A stretch of DNA of 64,000 nucleotides from Wuchereria bancrofti. Lineage: Eukaryota > Nematoda > Chromadorea > Rhabditida > Onchocercidae. The translations under genes and the position numbers were made by a program. Numbering within the stretch: the stretch's first letter is position 1; each line of letters starts with the position of its first letter. The stretch is taken from positions 8,026,115 to 8,090,114 of the forward strand of contig SSBO01000001.1 in NCBI GenBank assembly GCA_005281725.1. Reading direction: 5' to 3'. Shown in pieces: positions 53,838 to 64,000 of the stretch. The notes under the pieces are model-generated. The model was not told the origin of the DNA. It saw only the letters and a program-made list of their open reading frames with translations, and ran no database searches.

Positions 53838-55559
53838 TCACGCTTTAGACGTACTTAAGCTGAGTCGTTCGTTAATGTAATAATAACATTTTTTCATATT
53901 GCCCTTTTTTTTATTTTTTGATTTAAAATTTCCATATCTTTACATTCATTCTTTCAAATTTTTTCACAAAAAAAAAACGAACTGTTGCCATATCCTTAAA
54001 AGAAAATCCTTTATTATCTAGTTATTCTTGTATTAAAGGAGAAAAATACGCATACGCACACATAAACGCGCATGAAAATGTAAAAAAAAGAAAGAATACA
54101 TAATACATAAAAAAAGAATACATATGTGAATACTCTTAGGTAAATTAAGAGATAAGTAATAAGATAAATAAGTGATGACTGGATGAAGGCAGGTGATAAA
54201 ATCCACTGCATTTTGGAAAAGAAAATGAACATAATCTTAGTTATTCCAAGACAACATTTAAGTTTAGATTTCAAATTTTAGAGAAAATTTTCAAAATTCA
54301 CAAATTCGATTTCACAAACCAATTCAAAAATTCGAATTTTGAACAGATAATATCGCACAATCAATAATTTGATAACCAATTAATCAGATCTCCGTTCCAT
54401 CTTCCTGTGCAACTGCGCTTTTGAAATTATTGATGTCTCACTTGCCGTAACATTCATTACTTAATTATTTTTGGGATGAATTGATCATGCATTTAATGAT
54501 TTGAACATAGTAAGCCTTCACGTTTCTTTATCACCTTTATCACGTAATACGTAATATAAAATTTCACCATCTTAGTTACACGTTTTCCATTATAATTGTT
54601 ACTTACATTACGTGTAATTTTGCACTTCCTCAAGCACTTTCATCTTTTGAAATAGTAAATTGTATTATAATATTTCTCCATTGAAATATATGCATAATTC
54701 ATTTGTGAAAAATACAATTCAGTGCTTATGCTTACTTAACCGCATAATTAGCGTGATTTTAATCATTTCCCAATTTTAAAATTCGTGAATTAAACTTCGA
54801 TAAATTTGCACAAATTGGAGATTATTGCAATACATTGACTGAAAGTAAGATATAATTAAAATAAGTTAGCTGGAAAAGTTGCAGAAATCGAAAAACACTG
54901 AAGAATTATTGAATTCTATCGGCGAAATCAATAAATGTAACATATTTTTTATTAAAGTTAAATAGCGGATTAGACAGTTGTAAAAGTCAACAAACCGAAA
55001 GAATAAATGTGTACAGCAGCAGAGAGATGCATCTCGATGCATACGTAAACATGTGGAATTAATAAATTTCAGTTTTGACAAATTCTATTCAAAATTTCGA
55101 CAGATTCCTAGAAATGAAATGCAAATGGTTATTATTTTAAACATTATTAACATTTTTTTGTGGCTCTGCTGCTTTTAAATTATTTTAGCTACAAATATTT
55201 AGGAAACTTTAGCAAGTAAAAAAAGATAACGGAAACCCTAGCTAATATCTATTTAAAAACATTGGCGCTTTTTCTTATGTTTTAAACAGTTAATAATTTA
55301 AAATATAAAGTTGGGAATATTTATCGTATTCTTCGTTAGTAATCCATGGATTATTCTACAAATTTTAGGTTTCCTGTATACTTTTACTATTCTAATAAGC
55401 GCCAGACTTTATACATATATATATATTACACTATAAATTGTAATAAAAAGTAGTGGGCAATATGATTGTAAAAATAAGTGAATAAGTGAATTATTAGATT
55501 TATTTTTGTACGTAAAGATATTTAATCATTTGGGTAACTGTAACTGATATTTTTTGCAC
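53838..55559. other. intergenic, AT-rich
   Basis: No recognisable gene. Minus-strand ORFs at 54274-54014 and 55081-54866 are composition-driven and lack motifs. Confidence 0.5.
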
Positions 55560-56310
55560 AGTTCAGTTAAAGTTTACCAACTTTAATGGAATACAAATGC
55601 TAATCAACTTAGAATTTAATCATAACGACAGTACATTCGCTCATATACAAGCATTTGTAACGATGATTTCAGGAACGGTTAACCTTAGAGCTCTATCAGG
55701 AACTATAACAGCAATTTTTTGGATGATAATTGCTGAGATACTTGGCTTGTCGATAAAATTTATTGAATTAGTAATTGCATTTAGTTATTGCTCTGAAAAG
55801 TTATTAATAAGGCTTTTATTACGTTTAGTATGGACTTACAAAAATTGGATTTATATGAATTGGTAGATTAGTTATATTGTTGCAATGATTTTTGGTGACA
55901 TATCATTTGGACGAATTAAACTGTAGCGTTATCGAATAATCTCTTTTAATACAACGCATCTGTCATTATATCACTGCTTGTTTTAATTGTAATACTGAAA
56001 GGATTAAAATGCATTAACTTTCGTTGTGACAGGTTTAGTATCGATTATGACAATGCTATGTGTTAGCATCTATATTTAATCTGTGTAGACGGAAATAATC
56101 TGTTGAATGCTCTTTATTCATAATATTCCAAGATATCTTTAATAATTCAACTATAGAAGATGAGGTAATAATAATAATAATTCAGCTAAGGAAAGGTTAG
56201 TGAGAAGATCAGTTTTTGCTAACGAAGCAGGTACAGGAACAGCAGCTATAGTGTATTCAGCTGTAAAAGGAGAAGAACCAATTGAAAAGTTGGAAGTGTT
56301 GCTTTTATGA
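55560..56310 (+). pseudogene. decayed bacterial-type alanine/glycine:cation symporter (probably Wolbachia-derived)
   Basis: The plus strand encodes pieces of a sodium:alanine/glycine symporter (AGCS family), a bacterial multipass membrane transporter. 55597-55866 has QAFVTMISGTVNL and then TAIFWMIIAEILGLSIKFIE. This corresponds to the conserved family stretch between the SGTVGLGN motif and the FWM...G..KF.E helix, but the intervening GNIAGVAxAI..GGPG part is partly deleted. 56200-56310 has RRSVFANEAGTGTAAI, the hallmark motif before a late helix, followed by a segment like the usual KxxEPI stretch. Between them the frame is lost, with stops and short repeats. There are no introns. Filarial nematodes often carry nuclear Wolbachia fragments, so that source is likely; this is inference from family and phyletic pattern. 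Confidence 0.72.
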
Positions 56311-56387
56311 AGTGTTTAAAACATGAAAGTTTCGAATAAATTCCACTCGATAGTTTTGACAGCTTCCATTCGGTAATTTCCACGTGT

Positions 56388-56830
56388 TGAAATTTGTCCC
56401 TAGTTAGACTAATTAAAAAAAAAAAGAAGGACTTGGTAGTGGAATGATTTTTGCATCAAGCGCTGTGTATGGTTTCTTGGCACTGTGCAAAACAATCTGA
56501 TTAACAGTATCAGCTTTTTATTTGGTTGACCTCTTTTGTTGTTTGTCGGTTCCTTACTAACTGTAAATTATATTCGAATTTAACAAGGTTAATAGTTTTT
56601 TTGTTTAGCTGACCTCTTTTGTGACTTGTCAACTTATTACCCAGATCTGACTGTTGATGAGGTTAACAACACTTTATTTAGCTGACCTCCTTTCCGGCAT
56701 TGTAAATCATGCTTCTTGTTATGAGTTAATACTTACCATATAAGGAGTTATTTAGGCAGCAATCTGGCAGTATTTCCTTTCCTCAGTATCCCTCTTCGTT
56801 ATTGCCATTCTGCATGAGATCTGACCATTT
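56388..56830 (-). repeat. solo-LTR-like dispersed repeat, copy 2 (inverted, partial)
   Basis: Reverse complement of the 13681-14204 repeat, from GTTGAAATTTGTCCC through TGTTTGTCGGTTCC and GCTGACCTCTTTTGT to the TATAAGGAGTT part. The outer end of the unit (AATAAA region) is missing, and a short A-rich insertion lies near 56413. Confidence 0.7.
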
Positions 56831-56981
56831 TTTGAATAATTACTTCGAGCGTACTAACATAATAATCAAGGCGTTCGATCATTTCTTTGATGATCTGTAA
56901 TTTGATTTCGTATTATTATTTAAGTTCTCATGAAAACATTGCGCTAAATAATTTTGTCGTAAAATAATGTTTAAGTAAATT

Positions 56982-57595
56982 ATAGAGCCGAATAATTAAT
57001 ACTTTGCAGAGAAAGCGACGTTTGACCGATCTTTATTTATTGAAATAAAAATATCGTTAATTAAAGTTATTGAAAGTTGAAGAAATAATTGTAGGAGAAT
57101 AGTGAATGCCAGATTACTATCCAAAAAACCTAAGCCGGATAATGGGTAAACTCCTTATATAGTATGCATTAATTTACAACAAGATGTATGATTTACAATG
57201 CCACAAAGGAGGTCAGCTACATAAAGTGCTGTTAACCTCGTCCACAATCAGATTTGAGTAATGAGTGATAAAACAAAAGAGGTCAGTTAAACGAAAAACT
57301 GTTAACCTTGTCAAATTAGAATATAATTTACAGTTAGTAAGGAACCGACAAACAACAAAAGAGGTCAACTAAATAAGAAGCTAATAATTGTAAACAATCT
57401 AACTGGGGACAAATTTCAACAGGTATTCTTCGTTAATAAGTTGTAAAAATGCAAATAATTAACAATGCAAATAAAACCGAACTATGATTATTATTATATA
57501 AATGATTGTTTACCTGAAATAAAGAACATTTGTCTAAGGAATGTTCAAATGAGACAATCTCTAGTTCTGTGGATTTAATGCAATTTTATTTTTAC
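56982..57595 (+). repeat. solo-LTR-like dispersed repeat, copy 3
   Basis: From TATAGAGCCGAATAATT to ATTTTTACA, colinear with 13681-14204. It shares long segments (for example TTACAGTTAGTAAGGAACCG and AGAACATTTGTCTAAGGAAT) and a few insertions. It lies head to head with copy 2, 150 bp away. Confidence 0.75.
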
Positions 57596-58753
57596 ATAGC
57601 CACTTTTTCCATCACTAATTATCACTGATGAGTATTATTCAGTGACGATGGTTGAAAATGAAGGAATTTTGGCAAACTGTCGAGGAAGGACTTAATAATA
57701 TCTACTGCTGTCGTAACCACACAACGTAGAAAATAGCTTTACTGATTTTGTACGATATCATATAATCACAGTGATAGAAACAAACTGAACACAAAACAAA
57801 TATTAAATTATACCAACAAATTAATGTTGACTAAGTTATCGTCATTTTGCGCCACTATCGATCTTCTGCACAATTGTTCCTTGTTTTTCTGAACTATGGA
57901 ATTGTCGAATGTACTGAATGGAATCTGTCAAAACCGAAATCTTTTCGTTGATCCATCCATTTAAAAATTTTCGAGGTTTCCACGTGTGACAGTGAACTCT
58001 ATCTCAAGATCGGCTTCTTTTGATGTTTTGCTAACCGGATGTGTTACTGTAGTTACACAGCTTTTCAGTCGGAGTTGCACTTTGATCCTTGCTTGAACTC
58101 CAGCGTTTCGTTTGACGACTGGCCAATCTTATTTGTTTTCCCGTAGATGAAAGCGCATCTGCAGTACATATTTATCCGTTCTGCTCGATGACCTTTAGAA
58201 TTATTCATTCGTTATCTGACCTCCTGAATATTCCTACATGCAGTTAATGACATTTTTCAGCTTTAATAACAGATTATATTATTTTGTGCGGAAACAAAAA
58301 GTAAATAAATAAAGCTACACTATCCACTATTTTTCATTTTTTGCTGTTTTTATATATTATTTCGTTTTTGAATTTTCAACCACCACATGTTTCACTTCCA
58401 ATTAAGTATTTCAGCTTTTTTTAAAATAATTTATTCAAAATTATTTATTGTTCTGCTAATTTATTAATTAATTTCACCAACTGATTTTTTGTTCTCAATT
58501 TTGCCAATTATCTTGTCAAATTCGTCAATTAATTTACTGATTTTAAACTAATCGATAATTTTCATTCATACATCTATCTCCCTTGCTGTTATTTCTTAGA
58601 TAAAACTAATATTTTACATGAAATATTACACTGATATTATTAGATCATTGTTATTTTGAAAGTAACAGAACACATCAGCAGATCATAGTATATCAGCAAA
58701 ATTCAGTTGTACCAATAATTCATTAATATTTGTGGCTAATGATTTGATTGACG
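57596..58753. other. intergenic with a coding-like minus-strand stretch
   Basis: Upstream flank of the 58754 gene. On the minus strand 58128-57961 is open for 56 codons with unusually coding-like composition (for example QARIKVQLRLKSCVTTVTHP) and remains suggestive past one stop. I cannot assign it; it may be a pseudogene. Confidence 0.3.
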
Positions 58754-60012
58754 ATGGTTAGATTCATTCTAACTATTGGTAAGTTTTTTATATTTCTGTA
58801 TGAACTCTACAAACTTGCAATTAATTCAGAATTGTTTTAATTTTTCAAGGTAAAAATATTATTTCTCAATACTACCAGGTTGTAAAGTTTTGTAAATATT
58901 ATATAAACATTGTGATCAGTAAATCGAAAAACTTTTACATACATATTTATGCAGTACAAGAAGAAGATGAAATATATATTTATAATTAATTATCTGAACA
59001 AATTTTAGTTTTCTGGCTTATGTGCTCAATACATCTTGGAATAACTGTAGATATTCCAAAACCGTTTATTAGTACGTCATTAACGTGTTATACGTATCAA
59101 AAGAAAAATGGCAAGACAACAAAACGTTTTATGGATGACTGTATGTTTGGTAATGCGTGTTGTTACAGCGCTGAATTTATTAGTAAGTCATATATGTATG
59201 ACTAATTTTTCTTGGTTAATAATATTAATTATGAGAATATTAATGATTGTTGTTACAATGTTTATTCTAAAATCATTGTTAAATGCATTTTATGTGAATA
59301 TGATTGAGAGGGCATCTTATCATCATATTATCAAATCACTGAAATCCAGACATTTTTAATTTTGTTTGATTTGTGATATCACACACTTTCATGAGTCTTC
59401 GCATTTAAAATTAATTTTTTTTTGAAGAAAGAAATTATTATTTTGAAGTAGGAATTATAGGTTTCGTTTGCGAGATGTTTTAGATTTAGGAATGTCGAGT
59501 TTCATTTGAATGATTAGACGATTTTGATAATATGCAAAAAATTGATATTTCGAAATATTTTTGTTCATCTTAAAAAAGCTATCTTTTTCCTAGACAAACA
59601 AACCGGAGAAACTGTAGAATCTGGTGGCTGTGAAGATGAATATCGTTTTATAGTTGGAACGCATCCCACACTTGGCAGTATGCTACCAGTTACTGTCAGT
59701 TATTTATGCGAAGTAAGTTACTTGCTTTTGTCGTCGAGCTAAATCAGAAAGAAGTTGGAAAAATTAAATTTATGAATATCAAAATTTTTCGTTTTAAAAA
59801 ATTGAGTATTTCAGGAAGGAGCATGCATTGAGCGTAGTACTACTCGTGATACTACACGATTATGTGCTTGTACAGAGCACAACTGTAATATGAATGGTAT
59901 TGATGGCAGTATCCGTGATTACCAAGAACGGATCCGGAAGGGACTTGTGAAAAGACCGCCTGATTTTGCAAATCTTGTAGAACAAACTGTGAAAATTTTG
60001 ACGGATGGATAA
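58754..60012 (+). CDS. small secreted ten-cysteine protein (Ly6/ET-module-like)
   Basis: Exons 58754-58778, 59009-59182, 59594-59712 and 59815-60012 join in frame to 171 residues. MVRFILTIVFWLMCSIHLGI is a signal peptide. The mature part has ten cysteines in the order LTCYTY, DDCMFG, NACCYS, SGGCED, SYLCEE, EGACIE, LCACTEHNCN. The CACxxxNCN ending is typical of three-finger/Ly6-like folds and of nematode ET-module proteins. The last third is charged and has no membrane anchor, so the protein is probably secreted. AATAAA near 60110 can serve polyadenylation. The exact family is uncertain and no function is known to me; cysteine-rich secreted proteins of this sort are common in nematodes. Confidence 0.82.
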
Positions 60013-62421
60013 AGAGAACATTAATTTTCCTATGTGCAAATTTTCATCCTTAAAAATTTCGCTTTCAATTTTGAATGTTGCAAAAACTATTTGTATATTC
60101 AGAATACATTGAATAAATGATGTTTGTACTAAAATAATTAGTACATGTAATTATAGTTACCTGTTCAAGCAATGACAGTTGAAGTATTTCCTTTGCTAAT
60201 AGTAAATTAATATTAGTAACGGAGACTTAATCTGTAACCAATTCCGTGAGCACAGGTGTAACAAAAAAGAATTATTGGATTGCTCAGACTTAATTGGACA
60301 GCATTCTAAAACGGTGAACCTTTTGCCACTTAGTTTAGTTTTAATTCCTGTGAAGTCTAATGATCAAATAGTTCTATGAATAAAGAATACCCCAATAAAT
60401 TGCTTAAATATTATAAAGTGAAAATAGCCGAAATATGCCTGAAATTTTTTTTTAAAGCTTCAAGCATAATTACGCGAAAGTGAACTGATATGAAACAAAA
60501 TGAAATAATGCATAAACTAATCAACTTTAGATTTAAAAAAAGCTACAGAAATATAAACATTTATTATGTAAACGAAATCTAAGCTAATCTATCCTTTCTT
60601 TTATTTCCTCTTTTTCTAAAAAAAAAGAAAAAGAAAAATATTTTTGTGAATTTAGCTATCAGATTCGCTTACCTATAATAATATTTTTTATATCATACAG
60701 TAAATACCCTTTTCTGAACTGTAAAGAGCATATCATCCCGCATGAAAGGAGTGAAAATGGATTGAATAAATTTTAAATTGATATTAAATAAACAATTAAA
60801 TTATGCAGATTAGAAAAATGAATGAGAAAATTTCATCGTTAGTGAACTTTCTGCTTACTTTTTTAATTCACCAAATTATCCGTATCAAATCTTATCTAAC
60901 AGTGTAATGCAGTAAATACTATACATTTTAAAATAAACGAGAAAATTTTCATAATATTCATGTCATCTCGTCCTCTCCAATGACGACATCCTATTTGTTA
61001 AAATAATTTGCAAATTTTTATAACAGTATTAATAATAATGTAAAAGAAATATGCAACATTGAATTTTTATTAATTATCCATAGCTGATTATTGCGCTAAG
61101 TTTTTCCTTCTGATTTGATAATTGTTGCGAGCTTATTTGATTATTAATTGATCTTATGATGTTAGTTATGAGACCTAATATCTTCGTTTCTTAATTAAAT
61201 TCTTCATTTCTCGAATTAAATTCAGATTCGCAAGAATTTTTTAATGACAGATAAATAGAAATCATTTTTTAAAAGTGATTTCATTACGGATTGCATTTTG
61301 GTAACTCATAGGAATCAGGAAAAATTTAGAAATAATTTCAATTTGCAATAAAATCTGTTATATTTGAAAACAAAGTAAATATGAGTAGCGAAGAGAACGC
61401 TTCAAATGTAATCGATAGCAAATATTCAAAAATTGTCGAAGAATTCTGTCTAATTTTTATTTTCTTTTCTTATAAATTATTAAAAAGGTTTTTGTAAATT
61501 TTTGAAAAAAGCATCTCCCAAGACAAAATTGATCATAACGAATTGACAAAAACTGTTATGTGTGCATGCACTGAAACATTCGTATTCGTTCTTCATTAGA
61601 AATAATTGATGCTATTTTTATGAGCACTACTATCAGTATTAATTTAAAAAACTGATCAGAATAATCACTATACGACAAATAATAAAGTGTTTTCATGATA
61701 ACTGAAAAACTAATCTTGTTAATTAGAGTTTTTTTCCATTTCAATTCAGAATGTCTGTTGACAGAGAATCGATAATATTGCTTCGTGAAAAGAATTACTG
61801 CTAGAATGTTACAAATTATATAATTAATAAAAATAGTAATAATAATTAATAACAATAATAATGATGATAGTAGTAATAATAATAATAATGATAGTAATAA
61901 TAACAATAAATAAATATTTAAAGAAAAATTGCATGCACCACCAACAACTTATGACAGATAAATGAGATTGTGTATTTTGTTGACAATTTCACTCTCTTAC
62001 TAAAACACCTTGAACAAAACTATAACAAACGGAAATAAAAGTATAACTTTGTAATAAGAGATCTTAAAATTTTCAATTGTTAAAACATAGTTTAAAGCTT
62101 TGACATCATAACTTTTTCAAGATGTACAGAAAATAAATATTATTCGAGAGATATTAAAAGTTATTTGTACTTTCAGAAGCACATGAAATGATTGAGATTT
62201 TCGAAAATAAAACAAAGCAAAAACTGTGTATTGAAAATTTTTTGATTTGCAGAAAGTTTGAGAAAATAAATTTTTAAATTTCACAAGTCAAAGATTTTCA
62301 TCAAACAGATCTTAATAAGAAGAAACTTGATTATTATAGGTAATCTAGTTTTGAATTCTTCCAAGTTTGTCAGCAAAAATTTCGAGACAAATTTTAACCT
62401 TCACTATCAGAATTACTGATG
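60013..62421. other. intergenic, AT-rich with microsatellites and a repeat remnant
   Basis: No gene seen. 61820-61915 is an AAT/GAT-type microsatellite that makes the Leu/Ser-rich minus-strand ORF. 61930-62010 resembles the inner end of the inverted-repeat arms at 62700-62784 (GCATGCACCACCAACAAC...). Confidence 0.5.
61930..62010 (+). repeat. partial copy of the inverted-repeat arm
   Basis: GCATGCACCACCAACAACTT and ATGACAGATAAATGAGATT followed by TTTTGTTGACA match 62715-62775 closely, in direct orientation. Confidence 0.7.
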
Positions 62422-62784
62422 AACTGGAATTTCGAGTCTTCTGAGTCGAAATGAAGTAAGTATTGCTGCATTCTTTGGATGCAATAGGCAAAATTCAGAA
62501 ANTTTCATTAATCGTTGATAGGTAGGTTTGAGTCAAAAAATCTCATATAATTTGGTATAAAATATTGAAAACGATTATGAAAGGTATCACTGAGCTATTT
62601 TGAAGTTGAAGGAGAGTGGAGTGCTTATATTATACATCATTAAAAAAATATTTTGGCGAAAACAATATTTGAAAAATTTTGAATAATTTGCATTAATCAG
62701 TCATATAAAAAACACTGCATGCACCACCACTAACTTATGACAGATAAATGAGATTAATTGTGCATTTTGTTGACATTTTCATTT
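62422..62784 (+). repeat. large inverted repeat, left arm
   Basis: From AACTGGAATTTCGAGTCTT to TTGACATTTTCATT. It is complementary over about 365 bp to 63251-63620, with scattered substitutions and small indels. One N lies at 62502; the opposite arm implies G there. The spacer between the arms is about 466 bp. Confidence 0.88.
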
Positions 62785-63250
62785 TTTTAATAAAAAAATT
62801 GAAATCTGCTCAATGAACAAAAGTATCACAGTTATCACAATATCAAAACACTCCGTGAAACCGCGAATACATTATCAATAAAATTTTGGAATTCAATGTG
62901 ATGAAAAAGCCTGAACATCAATGAAATGAAAATGTTATCTGCTTTTATACCAAATTCTTCTCATCGGAATAACTTCCATATGACATTTTTGAATTTGCGA
63001 TTTAAACATTTCTTACTATACCTTATTTACTAATTTCTGATGTTCGCTACCGGAATTCTTGATTGCAAAAATTGTAATATCAGTTCATTAAAATTAAAAC
63101 AAACGATTACATAGACTCTTCAATTTTGTCAAATTTTGCCATTACTTTGAAAATGAAATATTACATAAACTACGACGTATGAGATTAGAATATCATGGTA
63201 AATCGAGTATTTTCCATCTTTCGAAAAACCCAATTTCAATTTAGTAAGCG

Positions 63251-63620
63251 AATGAAAATGTCAACAAAATGCACAATTAATCTCATTTATCTGTCATAAG
63301 TTACTGGTGGTGCATGCAGTGTTTTTTATATGACTGATTAATGCAAATTATTCAAAATTTTTCAAATATTGTTTTCGCCAAAATATTTTTTTAATGATGT
63401 ATAATATAAGCACTCCACTCTCCTTCAACTTCAAAATAGCTCAGTGATACCTTTCATAATCGTTTTCAATATTTTATACCAAATTATATGGGATTTTTTG
63501 ACCTTTTTGACTCAAAATACCTATCAACAATTAATGAAACTTTCTGAATTTTGCCTATTGAATCCAAAGAATGCAGCAATACTTATTTCATTTCGACTCA
63601 AAAGATTCGAAATTTCAGTT
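63251..63620 (-). repeat. large inverted repeat, right arm
   Basis: Reverse complement of 62422-62784; the 63444-63626 plus-strand ORF lies inside it and has no recognisable motif. Confidence 0.88.
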
Positions 63621-63864
63621 TGTTAGTGAATTTGACAGTGAAAATTAAAATTCGTTTGAAAAGTTTTCTAATAAGATTGAAAGAATTTGAAATTTCGGTC
63701 TAATTAACCGTCGATATATATTAAAAATAACACTTAATTGAGATCTTTGATAATGAAGTCAAAATAGATGAAAAAATTAAAACATTGATGTTTTAATTTT
63801 ATCTATTCATCTGTGTTTTCAGGAGTCATCGAAGGCTATCACTCATATTTGGGAATCTTGAAAA
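63621..63864. other. short flank before the last exon
   Basis: AT-rich, upstream of the signal-peptide exon at 63865; nothing seen. Confidence 0.5.
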
Positions 63865-63922
63865 ATGAGAGAAATCTTTCATGTTTTGCTACTTGCTACC
63901 CTTTATTTATTTGTTACAGGAG
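63865..63922 (+). CDS. first exon of a secreted-protein gene (cut by window end)
   Basis: ATG at 63865 encodes MREIFHVLLLATLYLFVTGG, a signal peptide, ending in phase 1 at the donor GTACGT (63923). The next exon is outside the window. The neighbouring gene at 58754 also begins with a short signal-peptide exon ending in phase 1, so the two may be relatives, but this cannot be shown from the leader alone. Confidence 0.5.
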
Positions 63923-64000
63923 GTACGTTGCTCAGTACAACTTCTGCAACTAAATTTGTGAATTTTTTTTTTCCACCTGATTAACATAATTTAGGAGAAA

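Noticed and set aside
61556..61906. 116-codon minus-strand ORF beginning with a Leu/Ser run
   Set aside because: The start is a microsatellite and the rest has no recognisable segment.
1..64000. tRNA, rRNA or spliced-leader RNA genes
   Set aside because: No B-box-like GGTTCGAATCC, rRNA core or SL RNA sequence was noticed on either strand by eye; a tRNAscan or Rfam run would be decisive.

Overview
The window is eukaryotic nuclear DNA: very A+T-rich, with compact multi-exon genes, GT-AG introns that end in TTTCAG or TTTTAG, and proteins that match animal families. Protein resemblance and gene order point to a nematode. A decayed bacterial-type alanine/glycine:cation symporter, of the kind Wolbachia endosymbionts carry, suggests a filarial or other spirurid worm. 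The species cannot be fixed from the sequence alone.

Layout. 1-6060 holds three broken BEL/Pao retrotransposon pieces, two on the minus strand and one on the plus strand. 6773-13027 (-) is a four-exon gene for a secreted cysteine-bearing protein I do not recognise; its second intron contains a decayed Pao gag on the opposite strand. 13681-14204 is a solo-LTR-like repeat. 15221-24071 (+) is the orthologue of USP32 / C. elegans cyk-3, a ubiquitin protease with EF-hands. 27784-36408 (-) is the caudal-type homeobox gene pal-1. Its last exon lies in a 1,701-bp block that occurs twice on either side of a single N, almost certainly an assembly artefact. Four genes then follow head to tail on the minus strand: arl-6 (40874-43112), emc-7 (45037-46422), the Arp2/3 subunit arx-6/ARPC4 (47363-49414) and pyridoxamine-phosphate oxidase (51739-53837). 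54-58 kb is repeat-rich and holds the symporter pseudogene between copies of a dispersed repeat. 58754-60012 (+) encodes a small secreted ten-cysteine protein. 62422-63620 is a large inverted repeat, and a signal-peptide exon of a further gene starts at 63865.

The conserved genes act in separate basic processes: deubiquitination and cytokinesis, posterior patterning, ciliary membrane traffic, ER membrane-protein insertion, branched actin nucleation and vitamin B6 metabolism. Exon joins were checked by reading frame, and all close cleanly except two places in the USP32 gene. pal-1 beside arl-6 on the same strand is, as I recall, also the C. elegans order (cosmid C38D4), which supports both calls.
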